Source: Euryarchaeota archaeon UBA561
GTDB taxonomy: Archaea; Thermoplasmatota; Poseidoniia; Poseidoniales; Poseidoniaceae
Assembly (NCBI GenBank): GCA_002502295.1
Contig: DANX01000115.1
Location: 1 to 5,800, forward strand
Length of the DNA stretch: 5,800 bases
Direction of reading: 5' to 3'
Both the position numbers and the translations under genes were made by a program. The notes beneath the pieces are model-generated. The model did no database searches, was not told where the DNA came from, and saw only the letters and a program-made list of their open reading frames with translations. Positions 4,989 through 5,800 of this stretch are shown piece after piece; the stretch's first letter is position 1, and each line of letters opens with the position of its first letter.

Positions 4989-5800
4989 ACAAGGTCCCAT
5001 CAAGGTATTGTTGGCCGTAGTACTGCCATTGTTCCTCGGACCATCCGGGTGGAAGTCCACCAGCTGGAACGGGTGGACCGGCATTTGGTGGTGGGGTTTG
5101 TTCTGCACGTTCCGGTTCGTTTGAGTTTGGCTGGTCGTCCAACGCAGGAGCCTGCTGTTCGGTTTGCACGGTTGAGACAGGCGGGCCGGCTTGTATGAGT
5201 TGAATTGGTTCATCATCTGGCGGAGATGGGCGCCTGCGGAGGAGGACGAGAACGGCCCCCAAGAACAACAATCCAGTCAATCCGCCTCCAACGAGCACTG
5301 TGCTGGAAAACGACTCATCGTTTACTGGTTCGGAAAATTTCACGTCGACCGAATGTGAATCACGTATGAACCCGTCCACCGTGCTTGCAGTCACTGTGAT
5401 CGTTCCGCTTCTCGGCCCACTCATCCGAAGAATTTCACACTGGAGTGTTGTAATTTGTTCATCGATGTGCCCGGGAGCCAAATCCAATGTAAGCCCGCTC
5501 TCGTTGACAAGCATTTTATTGCAGGACGTCTGCCAGCCGTCTTCGCTTGAAAGTTGGATGTTGACTTGTTCATTCATTGTTGACGTTGATGTTAAGTTGA
5601 TTTGAACGACCGCCGAAGTTCCGTGTGGTACTGCCCCAATTTGCATCAAGCCAGCTGACGAATCCACGCCTCGTTGCGTGTTTAACATGATGAGAGCCTG
5701 TGCCAGCATCTCCACAGGAAGATCCTCTTCGTCCACCACGCCGAGAAGTTCAAACTCAAGGACAAACCTCGTGTTGAGTGGTGCGTCGGACGGTATCAAT
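4987..5800 (-). CDS. Single-pass membrane protein with extracytoplasmic domain and Pro-rich tail (5' end outside window)
   Basis: The frame is open to the right edge, and the first in-window start-like codon (TTG at 5799) lies inside what looks like a domain, so the N-terminus and any signal peptide are missing. Counting from 5799, residues 1-165 are rich in Ser/Thr and alternating hydrophobics, like a beta-sandwich domain (VVQINLTSTS, SGTITVTAS), with two cysteines (93, 121) that could form a disulfide. Residues 167-187 (TVLVGGGLTGLLFLGAVLVL) are one transmembrane helix followed by RRR, so the tail is cytoplasmic. Residues 191-247 are Pro/Glu/Gln-rich, and the end holds GLPPGWSEEQWQYYGQQYL. 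I associate that motif with many Marine Group II membrane proteins; its function is unknown to me. The domain resembles surface or S-layer-type beta domains, but I cannot name the family. It heads a tight run with the 57-aa membrane protein and the PqqD-like protein. Confidence 0.85.
   Translation of the reverse strand, partial: LIPSDAPLNTRFVLEFELLGVVDEEDLPVEMLAQALIMLNTQRGVDSSAGLMQIGAVPHGTSAVVQINLTSTSTMNEQVNIQLSSEDGWQTSCNKMLVNESGLTLDLAPGHIDEQITTLQCEILRMSGPRSGTITVTASTVDGFIRDSHSVDVKFSEPVNDESFSSTVLVGGGLTGLLFLGAVLVLLRRRPSPPDDEPIQLIQAGPPVSTVQTEQQAPALDDQPNSNEPERAEQTPPPNAGPPVPAGGLPPGWSEEQWQYYGQQYLDGTL

Noticed and set aside
4809..5216. 135-codon minus-strand open frame
   Set aside because: It is another frame of the large membrane protein gene and the 57-aa gene. 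It has no ribosome site or coherent domain, whereas the 57-aa frame has two clean hydrophobic helices.

Overview
The window most likely comes from an uncultured marine archaeon related to Marine Group II (Candidatus Poseidoniales). The main clue is the cytoplasmic tail of the membrane protein at the right edge, which ends in a Pro-rich linker and a GLPPGW..EQW.YYGQQYL motif that I associate, from memory, with many proteins of that group. Short leaders, TATA-like boxes and tightly packed genes with GAGG/GGTG ribosome sites also fit. The taxonomic call is an inference; there is no rRNA or other marker gene here. GC looks close to half. I see no tRNA, rRNA, CRISPR array, insertion sequence or other mobile element.

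Left part (1-2855, all minus strand): a run read right to left. It holds a 772-aa soluble TPR scaffold protein (2855-537), an A-type Fe-S carrier of the HesB/IscA/ErpA family (484-104), and the first 31 codons of a YgfZ/IBA57 (GcvT-like) protein (94 to the edge). The last two are 9 bases apart, with the ribosome site of the second overlapping the stop of the first. This resembles the ISCA-IBA57 partnership that matures [4Fe-4S] proteins in mitochondria and bacteria.

Middle (2856-2963): a divergent intergenic region with a perfect 7-3-7 inverted repeat that reads GCTTATG on both strands. It may be a pair of back-to-back TATA boxes, an operator, or both. To its right, on the plus strand, lie an NAD(P)H-dependent FMN reductase-type flavodoxin-fold protein (2964-3509) and a SUMF1/formylglycine-generating-enzyme-fold protein (3509-4321). 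They overlap by one base (TGATG). The SUMF1 protein keeps the fold motifs but has Thr at both positions where true aerobic FGEs carry their copper-binding cysteines, so it is probably not a sulfatase-maturing enzyme.

Right part (4285-5800, minus strand): a compact three-gene run converging on the SUMF1 gene. It contains a single-pass membrane protein with an extracytoplasmic beta-rich domain (5' end outside the window), a previously uncalled 57-aa two-helix membrane protein (4974-4801, GTG start), and a PqqD-like protein (4791-4285, GTG start with a strong GAGGTGG site). The PqqD-like gene and the SUMF1 gene overlap tail to tail by 37 bp.

The most interesting items are the IscA/YgfZ pair downstream of a TPR scaffold, the cysteine-less SUMF1 protein coupled to a flavin reductase, and the small membrane protein sitting between a receptor-like membrane protein and a PqqD-like domain. 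The same-strand gene runs probably act as operons, but no joint function can be proved from this sequence alone.
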